Notes under the pieces: model-generated
Told to the model about the DNA's origin: nothing
The model's database searches: none
The model's input: only the letters and a program-made list of their open reading frames with translations
Source of the DNA: Saccharothrix sp. NRRL B-16314
GTDB taxonomy: Bacteria; Actinomycetota; Actinomycetes; Mycobacteriales; Pseudonocardiaceae
Length of the DNA stretch: 64,000 nucleotides
Direction: 5' to 3'
Assembly (NCBI RefSeq): GCF_000716595.1
Contig: NZ_JNXC01000007.1
Location: 124,001 to 188,000, forward strand
Program-made: the position numbers and the translations under genes
Shown: positions 1-8,797 of the stretch, piece after piece
How positions within the stretch are numbered: the stretch's first letter is position 1
Layout: the number at the start of each line of letters is the position of its first letter

Positions 1-541
1 TGTACCCGGCCGCACGCACGTCCCCAGCGGCCAGCGTGCCGGCGAACCGGCGGTCGACCTCGGCCCGCTCCGCCGCGTTCGGCAGGTCGTTGCGGCACGA
101 GACGGGTGCGCTGGAGCCGGACATCAGGTCGGCGCACAGCCCGGTCCGCCGGTCCGGCAGGCCGAGGATGTGGCCGATCTCGTGGGTGGTGATCCGGGGC
201 CGGTAGTAGCCCTGCTGCACGGCCTGGCGTCCCATGTAGACGGTGCCGTTGCCGAGCGACGAGACGTACGCCCGGGGCCAGCCGTTGTCCGCGTAGATCC
301 GGATGTTGGTCGGCGTGCCCGAGGCCCGGCGGGCCAGCTTCACGTTGACCACGGAGTTGTTCCAGTTCACCGCGGCGCGATCCCAGTCCGCCGCGAACTC
401 CTGGGCCTGGCTGACGTCGTAGTACAGCGTGCGCACCAGAGCGTGCGCGTCCGCCGACGCGCTGGGTGCGGCCACCGCGACGAGCGGGAACAGCAGGCCC
501 AGCACTGCGGTGACGACCCACGCGGCCTTTCGTACGAACAT
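1..541 (-). CDS. Snapalysin-type secreted zinc metalloprotease (C-terminus cut by window edge)
   Basis: Small secreted neutral protease of the M7 (snapalysin) family, cleaving proteins outside the cell. About 180 residues are visible and the reading frame is open to base 1, so the end is missing. Residues 1-30 form a signal peptide (basic start, hydrophobic run, ASA-type cleavage site). The metzincin zinc motif HEIGHILGLPD lies at residues 120-130 (H120, E121, H124, D130), and a Met-turn-like segment DLMSG follows. An AAGGAG ribosome site sits a few bases before the ATG. Known snapalysins are usually next to a divergent LysR regulator; none is seen here, where the upstream neighbour is a wall protein. 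Family call is firm; substrate unknown. Confidence 0.88.
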   Translation of the reverse strand, partial: MFVRKAAWVVTAVLGLLFPLVAVAAPSASADAHALVRTLYYDVSQAQEFAADWDRAAVNWNNSVVNVKLARRASGTPTNIRIYADNGWPRAYVSSLGNGTVYMGRQAVQQGYYRPRITTHEIGHILGLPDRRTGLCADLMSGSSAPVSCRNDLPNAAERAEVDRRFAGTLAAGDVRAAGY

Positions 542-813
542 CGTTGGTCTCCTTGGGGGCAGGGAAGTGCGGGAGCCGGTGACAGGGAGGCTCCCGTACC
601 CAACGAACCAGCAGTAGCCGGATGTCACCAGACCCATACGTAGGGTGTTCCGGTGGGCGGCTGTGTTCGCCGTTGCCCCGAACAGTCGCTGCGGTGGACG
701 TTCCGCCCCCGGTAACCTCTTCGCACATTCACCGCCCCGCCCCTGCCCCGAAACGTCCGGGGGGACGCTGAGACCTCGGCAGGGACGTCAGCGGCTATCA
801 GGGGGGACGGATC

Positions 814-3800
814 ATGTCCGTTGACGATGTCGCGCGCCCACGTGCGGCCCGCGACCGTGTGCTGAGAACCGCCTTGGCGGCCGTGCTGGCCGTCGCCACC
901 GCGTTGGGGGGCGCGCCGGCCTGGGCGCAGGAGACGACCGCCGAGTCACCTGCCGAAACGACCACGGCCGCCGGCACCACCGCCACCACCACGCCCACGA
1001 CGGCGCCCACGACGACCACGGCCACTGCGCCCGAGACGCCGACCGAGACGCCGACCGAGAGCCCGACCGAGAGCCCGGTGCCGCCCGAGAACCCGCCCAC
1101 GCCCGACCGGCCCGACCCGACGTCACCGCGCGCCCCCGACCCCGCACCCGTGTCCGCCCCCGACCCCGCCGCCGACGCAGCCGAAGCCGACCTGAGGATC
1201 ACTGCCGCGTTCGACCGCGCCGAGTACCCGCCGGAGTCCGACCTCCCCATCACGGTCACCGTCGACAACGTCGGTGACGAGGTTGCCACCGAGGTGCAGT
1301 TCGTCGTCTTCGACGGCAACGTGTGGCTGAGGGAAGGCTGGAACGAGATCTCCGGCCGCTACACGCTGGCCCCCGGCGAGCGGATGGTCGTCGACCTCGT
1401 CGCACGGCCGCTCGACCACCAGACCGACCACGCGGAGTTCAACATCCGCGTCTTCCGGGCAGAAGGCACGATCGCCGACCCGACGCCGGTCGACAACACG
1501 GCCACCACGCGGGCGGGCATCGCGCAGAAGAGGGGCGCGGTCTCCGCGGTCGTCTACGCCGACGCGAACGGCAACGGCCGTGCCGACGCCGGTGAAGGCA
1601 CGGCGGGCCTGCACTTCTCCGCGTACGGCGGCGCGCCGGCCACGTCGCTGAGCGCGGTGACCGACGGGGAGGGCCGCGTCGCGTTCACCGACGTGCCGAC
1701 CGGCCGGTATCGGCTGCACCTCCCGGACGACGACGTCGTGGTCAAGCCGGGGTTCGGCGAGTTCACGGTCGAGGACGGCACCACCGCCGACCTGGCGATC
1801 CCGACCGCGACCCCGGTGTCCGACGTGCTCACCGCCCGACTCGAACTGGACCGGGACACCTATGTGCGTGCCGACCAGGTCAACGTGCGGATCACGCTGA
1901 CCAACTCCGGTGCGGTGCCGCTGGTGGGCGTGGTGGCGGTCTGCAACCACGCGGGCGAGCCCTACGTGCTGGACGGCACCGGCCCGGGTTGGGCGCCCCT
2001 CGCGGTCGGCGGCCCCGGCACCACCGTCGGCGCGGGCGAGACGAAGGTCGTGGTCGTGCCGGACGTCGTGCCCCAACGCGCCTACGAGCGCGGTGTCCTG
2101 TACGCCGAGTGCAACTTCGGCAACCACGGCCACCACGAGGACGGCTACGTCGGGTCGTCCGACATGGCGAAGGTCGTGGGCGCACGCGGTGACGCCACGG
2201 GCCTGCTGCGCTACTACTCCGGTCAGGGACCGGAGACGCCGCTCGGCGGGGTCAGGCTGCTCGCGCTCGACCAGCGGGGCATCCCGGTCGCACGGGCGGT
2301 TTCCGGTGACGACGGCGAGTGGCGTTTCGTGGACCTGCCGGTGGGTGACTACGACGTGCTGGTGCTGGGTCCGTACCGCAACCGCTACGACGGCGACTTC
2401 CGCATTCGGGTCGACGCCGCCGGGCCGACGCGTTCGATCTTCTCGGTGGTCGACGGCCCGGTCGTGGTCGAGCCGCGGCTCGCGCCGAACGTGAAGGTGA
2501 CCGCGTCGTTCGACAAGCCCTCCTACGACATCACCGAACCGGCGACGGTCACCGTCGAGGTCGTCAACACCGGCACCGCCGTGGGGTTCGCCCGGTACAT
2601 GCCCGAGTCGGTCGCGGACGGCATGCACTACGACCACAACCAGTGGGGCGACCTGCGCCCGTGGGGCGGGGCCTACCTCGAACCCGGTGAGGGGCGCACC
2701 GTCACGCTCGTCGGCGACGTGAGCTGGGTGCGCGAAGGAGTGGTGCGGCTGAAGGGTCGGGTCGAGGTCGCCGAGGACACCGATCCCGCCGACAACGTGC
2801 TCGACCTCAGCGCGACGGTGACCCACCAGACCGGCGACGCGGTGGCCGTCGTCTACGGCGACCGCGACCTGGACGGCGCCTACGACGACGGCGAAGCGTT
2901 GCCGAACGTCGACATCACCTTCGAGGGCGGTCTCCCTCGGAGGTGGGTGGCCGGTGAGACCGGCGCCGACGGCACTTACCGGCTGGACGACGTACCCGCG
3001 GGCACTTACCTGGTGAGGACCCGGGACGAGCACACCGGGTGGGTGAGCCAGGACCAGTCCGAACTGGTCGTCACGGGCGGGCAGGAGATCGTCGCGCACT
3101 TCCGCATGGAGCGCCCGCTGTCGGACCGGCTGCACGCGACCCTGTCGTTCGACCGGGAGACCTACGGCGTCGACGACCCGGTGGACATCACGATCACGCT
3201 GGCGAACTCGGGTGGCACCCCGCTCCTGGCCAAGGCCTTCTGCGGCAGCGCCGAACTCCCCATGCCCGACAACGGCGCCGAGTGGGGACCGTTCGCATAT
3301 GACGGGCCCGGCACCGAGCTGGCGGCCGGGGAGACGCGCACCTTCACCATCCGGGACGCGATGCCCGACCGGGCGGACGACTTCGGCCTGTTCGGCGCCT
3401 GGTGCGACTTCGGCCCGGAGAACGCCGTCGGCCTGCCGCAGGGCACCGACCTGGCGCGCGTGCCGGGTGCGGTGTGGACGGTGTCCGGCCGGGCGTTGAT
3501 CGGCACCGGCCCCGAACCCGCGGGCATCCCCGGCGTCAAGCTGGTGCTGCTCGACTTCATCACCGGTCAACCCGTGGCGCGCACGGTGACCGGCCCCGAC
3601 GGCGGCTTCACCTTCACCGATCTCGCGGTCGGGTACTACACGCCGGTCCTGGTCGGGCCGTGGGAGTTCAACCGGAACTGGGGTCCGTACGCGTACTTCA
3701 AGGTGATCCGGGGACAAGCGAACCCGGTGAACCTGCACTTCGACCCGGGCCCCGAGGTCGCCGACCCGGACGTGCCGCCGAGCACCACCGGTCTGCCCAC

Positions 3801-3969
3801 ACCCGGCGGCGACACACCCGGCGGCGACACGCCTGGCAGCGGCGCGCCCGGTGGCGGGGGCGGTCTGGCCGACACCGGCGCGAGCGTGCTCGGCCTGGGT
3901 CTGTTGGGCCTGCTCGCCGTGGTGTTCGGCGCCGCAGCCCTGGTGTGGGGGCGCCGCCGGTCCACGTGA
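814..3969 (+). CDS. Large LAxTG sortase-anchored surface protein with duplicated repeat modules
   Basis: 1051-residue cell-wall-anchored protein. A signal peptide ends near residue 38 (AWA-QE), followed by a Thr/Pro-rich stalk to about residue 125. The body alternates two immunoglobulin-like repeat types: CARDB-like modules (FDRxxY...ITVTxxN) and SdrD-B/carboxypeptidase-regulatory-like modules (DxxGxxxFxDLPxGxY). The whole block of four modules appears twice (about residues 125-540 and 545-985), so the gene arose by internal duplication. The C-terminus carries LADTG at residue 1018, a hydrophobic helix and RRRST, the signature of sortase E substrates in high-GC actinobacteria. A GGGGGAC ribosome site precedes ATG. 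Likely an adhesin or structural stalk; no catalytic domain seen. Confidence 0.85.
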   Translation: MSVDDVARPRAARDRVLRTALAAVLAVATALGGAPAWAQETTAESPAETTTAAGTTATTTPTTAPTTTTATAPETPTETPTESPTESPVPPENPPTPDRPDPTSPRAPDPAPVSAPDPAADAAEADLRITAAFDRAEYPPESDLPITVTVDNVGDEVATEVQFVVFDGNVWLREGWNEISGRYTLAPGERMVVDLVARPLDHQTDHAEFNIRVFRAEGTIADPTPVDNTATTRAGIAQKRGAVSAVVYADANGNGRADAGEGTAGLHFSAYGGAPATSLSAVTDGEGRVAFTDVPTGRYRLHLPDDDVVVKPGFGEFTVEDGTTADLAIPTATPVSDVLTARLELDRDTYVRADQVNVRITLTNSGAVPLVGVVAVCNHAGEPYVLDGTGPGWAPLAVGGPGTTVGAGETKVVVVPDVVPQRAYERGVLYAECNFGNHGHHEDGYVGSSDMAKVVGARGDATGLLRYYSGQGPETPLGGVRLLALDQRGIPVARAVSGDDGEWRFVDLPVGDYDVLVLGPYRNRYDGDFRIRVDAAGPTRSIFSVVDGPVVVEPRLAPNVKVTASFDKPSYDITEPATVTVEVVNTGTAVGFARYMPESVADGMHYDHNQWGDLRPWGGAYLEPGEGRTVTLVGDVSWVREGVVRLKGRVEVAEDTDPADNVLDLSATVTHQTGDAVAVVYGDRDLDGAYDDGEALPNVDITFEGGLPRRWVAGETGADGTYRLDDVPAGTYLVRTRDEHTGWVSQDQSELVVTGGQEIVAHFRMERPLSDRLHATLSFDRETYGVDDPVDITITLANSGGTPLLAKAFCGSAELPMPDNGAEWGPFAYDGPGTELAAGETRTFTIRDAMPDRADDFGLFGAWCDFGPENAVGLPQGTDLARVPGAVWTVSGRALIGTGPEPAGIPGVKLVLLDFITGQPVARTVTGPDGGFTFTDLAVGYYTPVLVGPWEFNRNWGPYAYFKVIRGQANPVNLHFDPGPEVADPDVPPSTTGLPTPGGDTPGGDTPGSGAPGGGGGLADTGASVLGLGLLGLLAVVFGAAALVWGRRRST

Positions 3970-4008
3970 CCGCCGGCATGGTGCCGGGTGGTCATCCTCC
4001 GATCCGCC

Positions 4009-4875
4009 TCACCGGGGCGTCGCTGCTGCGGGCGATCCGGAAGCGGTGAGCAGGAACGCGGGCGACCACCAGTAGTCGTGCAGCGGGGTGACGTGGACAT
4101 CGGTGAACCCGGCTCGGGCGACCTGGGCAGCCCACCGCGACGCGGGCTGCTCCCAGGTCGCCCGGGTCGCCCCCGGCACGAGCTGCCCGGTCAGGACGGG
4201 CATCAGGAAACCCTGCGCCACCAACGCCCGGTCTGCGTCGTACTCGGTGAGCCCGCGCTCGTAGGCCTCCGCCAGGAACCGCCGGTGCTCCGGACTCCCG
4301 TGCACCAGGTCGGGTACGTCGAACTCCACCACCGCCAGCACACCGACGTGCCCGACCAGGTCGGCCAACACACCGTCACGCACCTCGTGCGGCAACGTGT
4401 GCAGGGCGAACGTCGACTGGGCCACGTCGAACACCGCGTCCGCGGGCAGTCCCGCCGCGAACGGCTCGACCCGGCCGTGACGCGCGTCCACCTCGAACCC
4501 GTCCAGCGAGCGCACCGCCGCGTCGAGCAACGCCGCCGAAGGCTCGACCAGCGTGACCGCCACGTCGGTGGACGCCAGAGCGCGCAACGCCCGACCGTCA
4601 CCGCACCCGATGTCGAGCACCCGCGACGGCCGGACCCGCGCGTAGACGTCCGCCAACGCCGAGGTGACCTCCCGGTAGAGGCCCACGTTGCCGCCGCCGT
4701 CGATGAACGCCTCGAACGCCGCCGGCTGGTCGTACACCGACCCGTCCGCGCAGGCGTCCAAGTACGCGGCCAACGCGGTCAGCAGCGGGGTCCTCCCGCC
4801 GCTGACCGCTTCCCTGGCCCGGTCGATGTCCCCGTCCGCCAACGCCTTCAGGGCTTCGTCGATGTAGTCGCTCAC
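4009..4875 (-). CDS. Class I SAM-dependent methyltransferase
   Basis: 288-residue cytosolic methyltransferase. The SAM-binding motif I, VLDIGCGDGRALRAL, is near residues 88-102. Motif II with acidic residue (VTLVEPS) follows, and later strands (VFDVAQSTFALHTLP) fit the seven-strand class I fold. The N-terminal ~80 residues form a helical lid typical of small-molecule or arginine-modifying methyltransferases. Start is GTG; the ribosome site is weak. It runs convergent to the wall-protein gene with only 39 bases between them. The substrate cannot be deduced from sequence. Confidence 0.8.
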   Translation of the reverse strand: MSDYIDEALKALADGDIDRAREAVSGGRTPLLTALAAYLDACADGSVYDQPAAFEAFIDGGGNVGLYREVTSALADVYARVRPSRVLDIGCGDGRALRALASTDVAVTLVEPSAALLDAAVRSLDGFEVDARHGRVEPFAAGLPADAVFDVAQSTFALHTLPHEVRDGVLADLVGHVGVLAVVEFDVPDLVHGSPEHRRFLAEAYERGLTEYDADRALVAQGFLMPVLTGQLVPGATRATWEQPASRWAAQVARAGFTDVHVTPLHDYWWSPAFLLTASGSPAAATPR

Positions 4876-4935
4876 CCCACGAGCTAACCAAAACGGTTTC
4901 GCTGCGGTGATCCGGCCTTGCCGCGACAGCGCCGG

Positions 4936-6426
4936 CTAACGACCGGGGCTCCGCATCAGGATCAGGTCACCGTGACCGCCATAGCCCAGGACGGGTTCGG
5001 CGTACTGCGTGCCGTCGAAGCTGATCATCCACCACTCGCGCCCCACCTGGAGCAGCATCGGGTGCGGGATGTTGGTGCCGTAAGGCGCGTCCAGCGTGCC
5101 CAGCTTGCGCATCGCCATGTCGTACACCGGGTACTGGCGGGCATCGCCGTCGCTGGCGAAGAGGTACCAGTTCCGGCCAACCCGCTGGATGATCGTCCCC
5201 TCGGTCTGGTCCACCGAGTTGTCCGCGCCGACCAGCCGCAACGAGTCGCCGTAGTCCGCGCCGACCGGTCCGACGGCGAGCGCCGGGTGGAAGACGAACG
5301 CGGGCTGCTGCGCCTCGCTCTCCACGAACGCCACGTGCCAGCGGCCGTCGACGCGGGTCAGGGCCGGGTCCCACGAGCTGACGGCCGTCGGCAGCCCCAA
5401 CCTCGTGGTGGGCAGGACGTGCACGCCTTGCAGCACGTTCGCGGTGGTCGTCGTGTGGCGGACGTGGACGCCCCGGAACGCGAAGTCGCCCCAGGAACTC
5501 ATCGCCAGGATGAACCGGCCGGTGCGGTCGTCGTACACGATCTGCCCGGCGTGGTCGCCCAGCACGACGCCGTCTCGCTCGAAGAACAGCACCGCGACCT
5601 GCTCCAACCGGCTCGGATCGGCGAGGTCGATCGTCCACACCGCCCAGTGCGCCTGCTGGAAGAAGCCCAACCCGGCGTTGGTCATCGTCAGGTACAGCTT
5701 GCCGTCCCGGATGAACGGCCGTCCGTCCGCGTGCTGCACGACGTGCGGATCGCGCACACCGGCCTGCCCGAAGTAGCCGGCCCGCACCCGGCCGAGCCGC
5801 ACGTCGCCACGCCCGCCGTAGGAGTAGTCGAGCCGGCCCAGCACTGCGGGAACCCGCAGGTCGACCAGTGCCCGCACGCCGTCGCGCTCGGTCAGCACCG
5901 GCTGCCACCCGGCGCCCGTGCCCGTCGTGTCGACGAGGACCGTGACCGCGTTCTCGTTCACCACCACGGCGAACCGGAACGCGCCGGCCACCCGCACGTC
6001 CGCGGACTTCACCACGGTCGTCGCGCCGCCGACGGTCACCTCGATCGTGGCACGCCCGGTGGTCGCGTCCAGCGTGCCGAGCACGGACGTGCCGCCGCCC
6101 GCCAGACCGGCCACCACGACACCGGCTGCCCGTTGGACCTCCACCAGCACCGACCCGAACGGCGCACGCGGCCGGACGCCCGTGGCGACGAGCGTGTCGC
6201 CCGAGGCGGGGAGCGGGGTGACGGCGCTGTCGTACTGCACGAACCGCGGCGCGATCAGGTCGAACGGGCGGTACTTGTGCGATACCGCGAAGTGCAGGTC
6301 GAACGGGGTCATGGACGGCTCGGCCATCGCGGGCACGGCACCGAACAGCGCCGAGACCGCGCCGACGGCGCCCACCGCCCCGGCGGTGCGCAGCAACCCG
6401 CGTCGACTCATGTCCCGTGCCACCAT
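4936..6426 (-). CDS. Tat-exported beta-propeller protein, glycoside-hydrolase-like
   Basis: 496-residue exported protein. The N-terminus has a twin-arginine motif (SRRGLLRTAG) and a hydrophobic run ending in AMA, so it should leave the cell folded by the Tat route. The C-terminal half (from about residue 215) has repeated beta-strand blocks with motifs such as RDPHVV, GKLYLTMTNA and SSWDPALTRVDGRWHVAF, resembling the five-bladed propellers of GH43/GH32-type glycosidases. The middle looks like a LamG/jelly-roll segment. I chose ATG 6426 because GAGGAGG lies four bases upstream; a longer in-frame start at 6465 lacks this. Function as a carbohydrate-active enzyme is inference. Confidence 0.65.
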   Translation of the reverse strand: MVARDMSRRGLLRTAGAVGAVGAVSALFGAVPAMAEPSMTPFDLHFAVSHKYRPFDLIAPRFVQYDSAVTPLPASGDTLVATGVRPRAPFGSVLVEVQRAAGVVVAGLAGGGTSVLGTLDATTGRATIEVTVGGATTVVKSADVRVAGAFRFAVVVNENAVTVLVDTTGTGAGWQPVLTERDGVRALVDLRVPAVLGRLDYSYGGRGDVRLGRVRAGYFGQAGVRDPHVVQHADGRPFIRDGKLYLTMTNAGLGFFQQAHWAVWTIDLADPSRLEQVAVLFFERDGVVLGDHAGQIVYDDRTGRFILAMSSWGDFAFRGVHVRHTTTTANVLQGVHVLPTTRLGLPTAVSSWDPALTRVDGRWHVAFVESEAQQPAFVFHPALAVGPVGADYGDSLRLVGADNSVDQTEGTIIQRVGRNWYLFASDGDARQYPVYDMAMRKLGTLDAPYGTNIPHPMLLQVGREWWMISFDGTQYAEPVLGYGGHGDLILMRSPGR

Positions 6427-6610
6427 CGGTCCTCCTCGGACTCCTGCCGGTAACTTGTCAACCATGTGTTACAGGCAGCGGTGACGAAGTGTCCAGGGGC
6501 CCGTTCGGTGCACCCGAAGGCAGCGGCCGACGCGCCTCCGACGTGGTGGGCGGAGCCCGACCGACGGCGTACGCGCCGAAACCCGGCCGGTCTACCGCAC
6601 CGCAGCTACT

Positions 6611-7516
6611 TCACACCGTCAGCACGATCTTCCCGCGCACGTGGCCGGCGTCGCTGATCCGGTGCGCCTCGGCGGCGTCGGCCAGCGGGAAGGTCGCCGC
6701 CACGGTGGTGCGGAGCCTGCCTTCCACGGCCAGTCCGGCCAGTTCGGCCAAGCGCTCGGCGGACCGCTGCTGCGGACCCCCGGTGAACACCACGCCCAGT
6801 TCGCCGGCGGCGTTGTCGGCGATGGTGACGATGCGGTCCGTGCCGCCGCGCAACTCGATCGAGTCCGGCAGCGCGCCCTTCCCCGCCACGTCGAACACCG
6901 CGTCGATCCCCTCCGGCGCCAGCGCCCGCACTCGTTCGACCAGGCCTTCGCCGTAGGTGGTCGGCGTGGCACCGAGGGCGGCGACGTGCTCCTGGTTGTC
7001 CCGGCCGGCGGTGCCGATGACCCGCAGACCGGCCGCCAGCGCCACCTGCACGGCCACCGAGCCCACGCCGCCCGCCGCGCCGTGGACCAGCAGCGTCTCG
7101 CCGGGTCGGACGTTCAGCAGGCGCAGCACGCGGTCGGTCGTCTCACCGGCCACGGGCAGCGTCACGGCGTGCTCCCACGACAGCCCTTCGGGCTTGTGGG
7201 CGACCGAACTCGCCAGCGCGTACTCGGCGTAGGAACCCGAGTCGGCGAAACCGAACACGGCGTCGCCGACCGCGACACCGGTGACGTCCGGGCCGACCGC
7301 GTCGACCACACCGGCGACCTCGGAACCCAGGACCGCGGGCAGCGGCGTGGAGAAGACGGCCTCCATGGAGCCCGAGCGGACCTTCCCGTCGAACGGGTTC
7401 ACGCCCGCCGTCCGCACGTGGACGCGCACCTGGCCGGGGCCGGGTTCGGGACGTTCCACTTCGGACAGATGCAGCTCTTCGGGTCCACCGAAGTGTTCCA
7501 GCACAACGGCTTTCAT
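6611..7516 (-). CDS. NADP-dependent quinone-oxidoreductase-like MDR enzyme
   Basis: 301-residue medium-chain reductase of the zinc-free quinone oxidoreductase group. The N-terminal GroES-like domain includes the ETDRVLRLLNV helix region, and the nucleotide-binding loop HGAAGGVGSVAVQVAL is near residues 148-163. There are no structural-zinc cysteines. The probable reaction is NADPH-dependent reduction of a quinone or enone. The ATG overlaps the stop codon of the upstream MarR gene by four bases (ATGA), so the two are translationally coupled and the MarR protein is the likely regulator. GAGGAGA within the MarR end serves as ribosome site. Confidence 0.85.
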   Translation of the reverse strand: MKAVVLEHFGGPEELHLSEVERPEPGPGQVRVHVRTAGVNPFDGKVRSGSMEAVFSTPLPAVLGSEVAGVVDAVGPDVTGVAVGDAVFGFADSGSYAEYALASSVAHKPEGLSWEHAVTLPVAGETTDRVLRLLNVRPGETLLVHGAAGGVGSVAVQVALAAGLRVIGTAGRDNQEHVAALGATPTTYGEGLVERVRALAPEGIDAVFDVAGKGALPDSIELRGGTDRIVTIADNAAGELGVVFTGGPQQRSAERLAELAGLAVEGRLRTTVAATFPLADAAEAHRISDAGHVRGKIVLTV

Positions 7517-7983
7517 CGTGGTGTCTCCTCGTTCGAGTAGGTGTGCCGGTGGGCGATCGCGTCTTCGACCACGCCGGCGAGTCGGATGAAGGTGTCGGCT
7601 TCCCCGGGTGCGAGGTTGCGCACGGAGGCGCGTTCGAGGGTGGACCACAGCGCGGTCAGCGGTTCCCGCATCGCACGGCCCTTGTCGGTGAGCCAGACGT
7701 GCAGCACCCGCCGGTCGCGCTCGCTCGGTTCGCGGGTCAGCAGACCGGCTTCCTGCATGCGGCGCAGTGACTTCGAGACCGTCGAGTGGTCGAGGCCGAC
7801 GTGGTCCAGCAGCTCCGACTGCGTCTGCCCGTCCCGGTCGAACAGCCGCATCAGCAGCAGTTCCTGGCCGGGGTGCAGGCCCAGGTCGCGCAGGAGTGCG
7901 GCGGCGAACCCGCGATGCGCCCGTGCCAGCGCGAAGATCGCGTAGCTCAGCCTGCCCGCGTCGGCCGTGCTCGGCTGTTCCAC
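7513..7983 (-). CDS. MarR-family transcriptional regulator
   Basis: 156-residue winged-helix repressor. The central part (QSELLDHVGLDHSTVSKSLRRM) is the recognition helix region, followed by the wing with the family signature ERDRRVLHVWLTDKG. It is first in a two-gene operon with the quinone oxidoreductase gene. The GTG start is set by AGGAGG five bases upstream. Directly before that ribosome site lies a perfect 10-bp-arm palindrome (7995-8018), the expected operator, so autorepression relieved by a small aromatic or oxidant ligand is likely. Ligand identity is not visible. Confidence 0.87.
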   Translation of the reverse strand: MEQPSTADAGRLSYAIFALARAHRGFAAALLRDLGLHPGQELLLMRLFDRDGQTQSELLDHVGLDHSTVSKSLRRMQEAGLLTREPSERDRRVLHVWLTDKGRAMREPLTALWSTLERASVRNLAPGEADTFIRLAGVVEDAIAHRHTYSNEETPR

Positions 7984-7994
7984 GATTGCCTCCT

Positions 7995-8018
7995 GTTCAT
8001 GTGGCTGACCACATGAAC
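7995..8018. promoter_or_regulatory. Perfect palindrome, probable MarR operator
   Basis: Arms GTTCATGTGG (7995-8004) and the exact complement (8009-8018) are separated by CTGA. The site directly abuts the ribosome site of the MarR gene and lies in the divergent gap to the TetR gene, so a bound repressor would block the promoter. A related half-site, CCACATGGTGG, occurs at about 8038-8048. Confidence 0.75.
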
Positions 8019-8060
8019 GTACCCGGTTAATTGGCCGGCCACATGGTGGGCGGACGCAGT

Positions 8061-8074
8061 CGGACTACAGTCCG
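8061..8074. promoter_or_regulatory. TetR operator, copy 1 (CGGACY-N2-AGTCCG)
   Basis: The 14-bp palindrome CGGACTACAGTCCG sits five bases before the TetR start codon. Two further copies of the same design lie before the azoreductase gene (8723-8736 and 8755-8768), which ties the regulator to its own gene and to its neighbour. Confidence 0.7.
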
Positions 8075-8079
8075 TCTTC

Positions 8080-8703
8080 ATGAGTGGCGAGCGCGGCACG
8101 TCCCGGGACGTCGAGTTGGCGGATCTCCGTGAGGCGGCGCCGAAGGAACGCGCCGACGCGGCGCGGAACCGGGCCAAGATCCTCGACGTCGCGGCGCGGT
8201 TGTTCGCGCGGCACGGCGTCGCGGACGTGTCGATGGACCAGATCGCCGGTGAGGCCGGTGTCGGCAAGGGGACGTTGTTCCGCCGGTTCGGCGACAAGGC
8301 CGGCCTGGCGTCGGCGCTCCTGGGTGCGCGTGAGGAAGACCTCCAGGGTGCGATCCTCGGTGGTCCGCCGCCGCTGGGGCCTGGTGTGCCGGCGGGGGAG
8401 CGGCTGATCGCCTTCGTGACCGCGTACGCGCACTTCCTGGAAGCCAACCTCGACCTCGTGCGGCTGTCGGAGACGGCGAGCCCCGGCGCGCGCTACCGGA
8501 CGGGCGCCTACCGGTTCTGGCGCCTGCACGTGCGCATCCTGCTGGCCGAAGCGCGGCCGGACCTCGACGCCGACCTCTTCGCCCACGCGCTCCTCGCCCC
8601 GCTGGCGGCCGACCTCCGGCACGCGACGCGCGACGAGTTCGCCGCCGAGCGCTTCGCCGAGAACGTCGCCCGCCTGGCCGGCTTGGTGCTGACCGGCTCC
8701 TGA
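8080..8703 (+). CDS. TetR-family transcriptional regulator
   Basis: 207-residue repressor. After a ~25-residue leader the helix-turn-helix is clear: RAKILDVAARLF, then VSMDQIAGEAGVGKGTLFRRF (residues about 48-68). The variable C-terminal half is a ligand-binding helical bundle. ATG 8080 has no Shine-Dalgarno sequence and the operator palindrome ends only five bases upstream, so the message is probably leaderless. The gene is followed by an FMN azoreductase whose promoter region carries two more copies of the same palindrome. The inferred role is control of a quinone/azo stress response. Confidence 0.85.
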   Translation: MSGERGTSRDVELADLREAAPKERADAARNRAKILDVAARLFARHGVADVSMDQIAGEAGVGKGTLFRRFGDKAGLASALLGAREEDLQGAILGGPPPLGPGVPAGERLIAFVTAYAHFLEANLDLVRLSETASPGARYRTGAYRFWRLHVRILLAEARPDLDADLFAHALLAPLAADLRHATRDEFAAERFAENVARLAGLVLTGS

Positions 8704-8722
8704 CGGGTCCCGGTGGCATAAA

Positions 8723-8768
8723 CGGACCGCAGTCCGCTACAGTGCGGTAGTAACCGGACCGGAGTCCG
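8723..8768 (+). promoter_or_regulatory. Two further TetR operators in the azoreductase promoter
   Basis: CGGACCGCAGTCCG (8723-8736) and CGGACCGGAGTCCG (8755-8768) match the palindrome before the TetR gene. Their starts are 32 bp apart, close to three helical turns, so two dimers could bind the same face of the DNA. The intervening CTACAGTGCGG is a weaker relative. Confidence 0.68.
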
Positions 8769-8797
8769 GATGTCATGCCTACCTGGAGGACCGCACC

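Noticed and set aside
1123..3738. Long minus-strand frame within the wall-protein gene
   Set aside because: Antisense of a real repeat protein; composition is that of a shadow frame.
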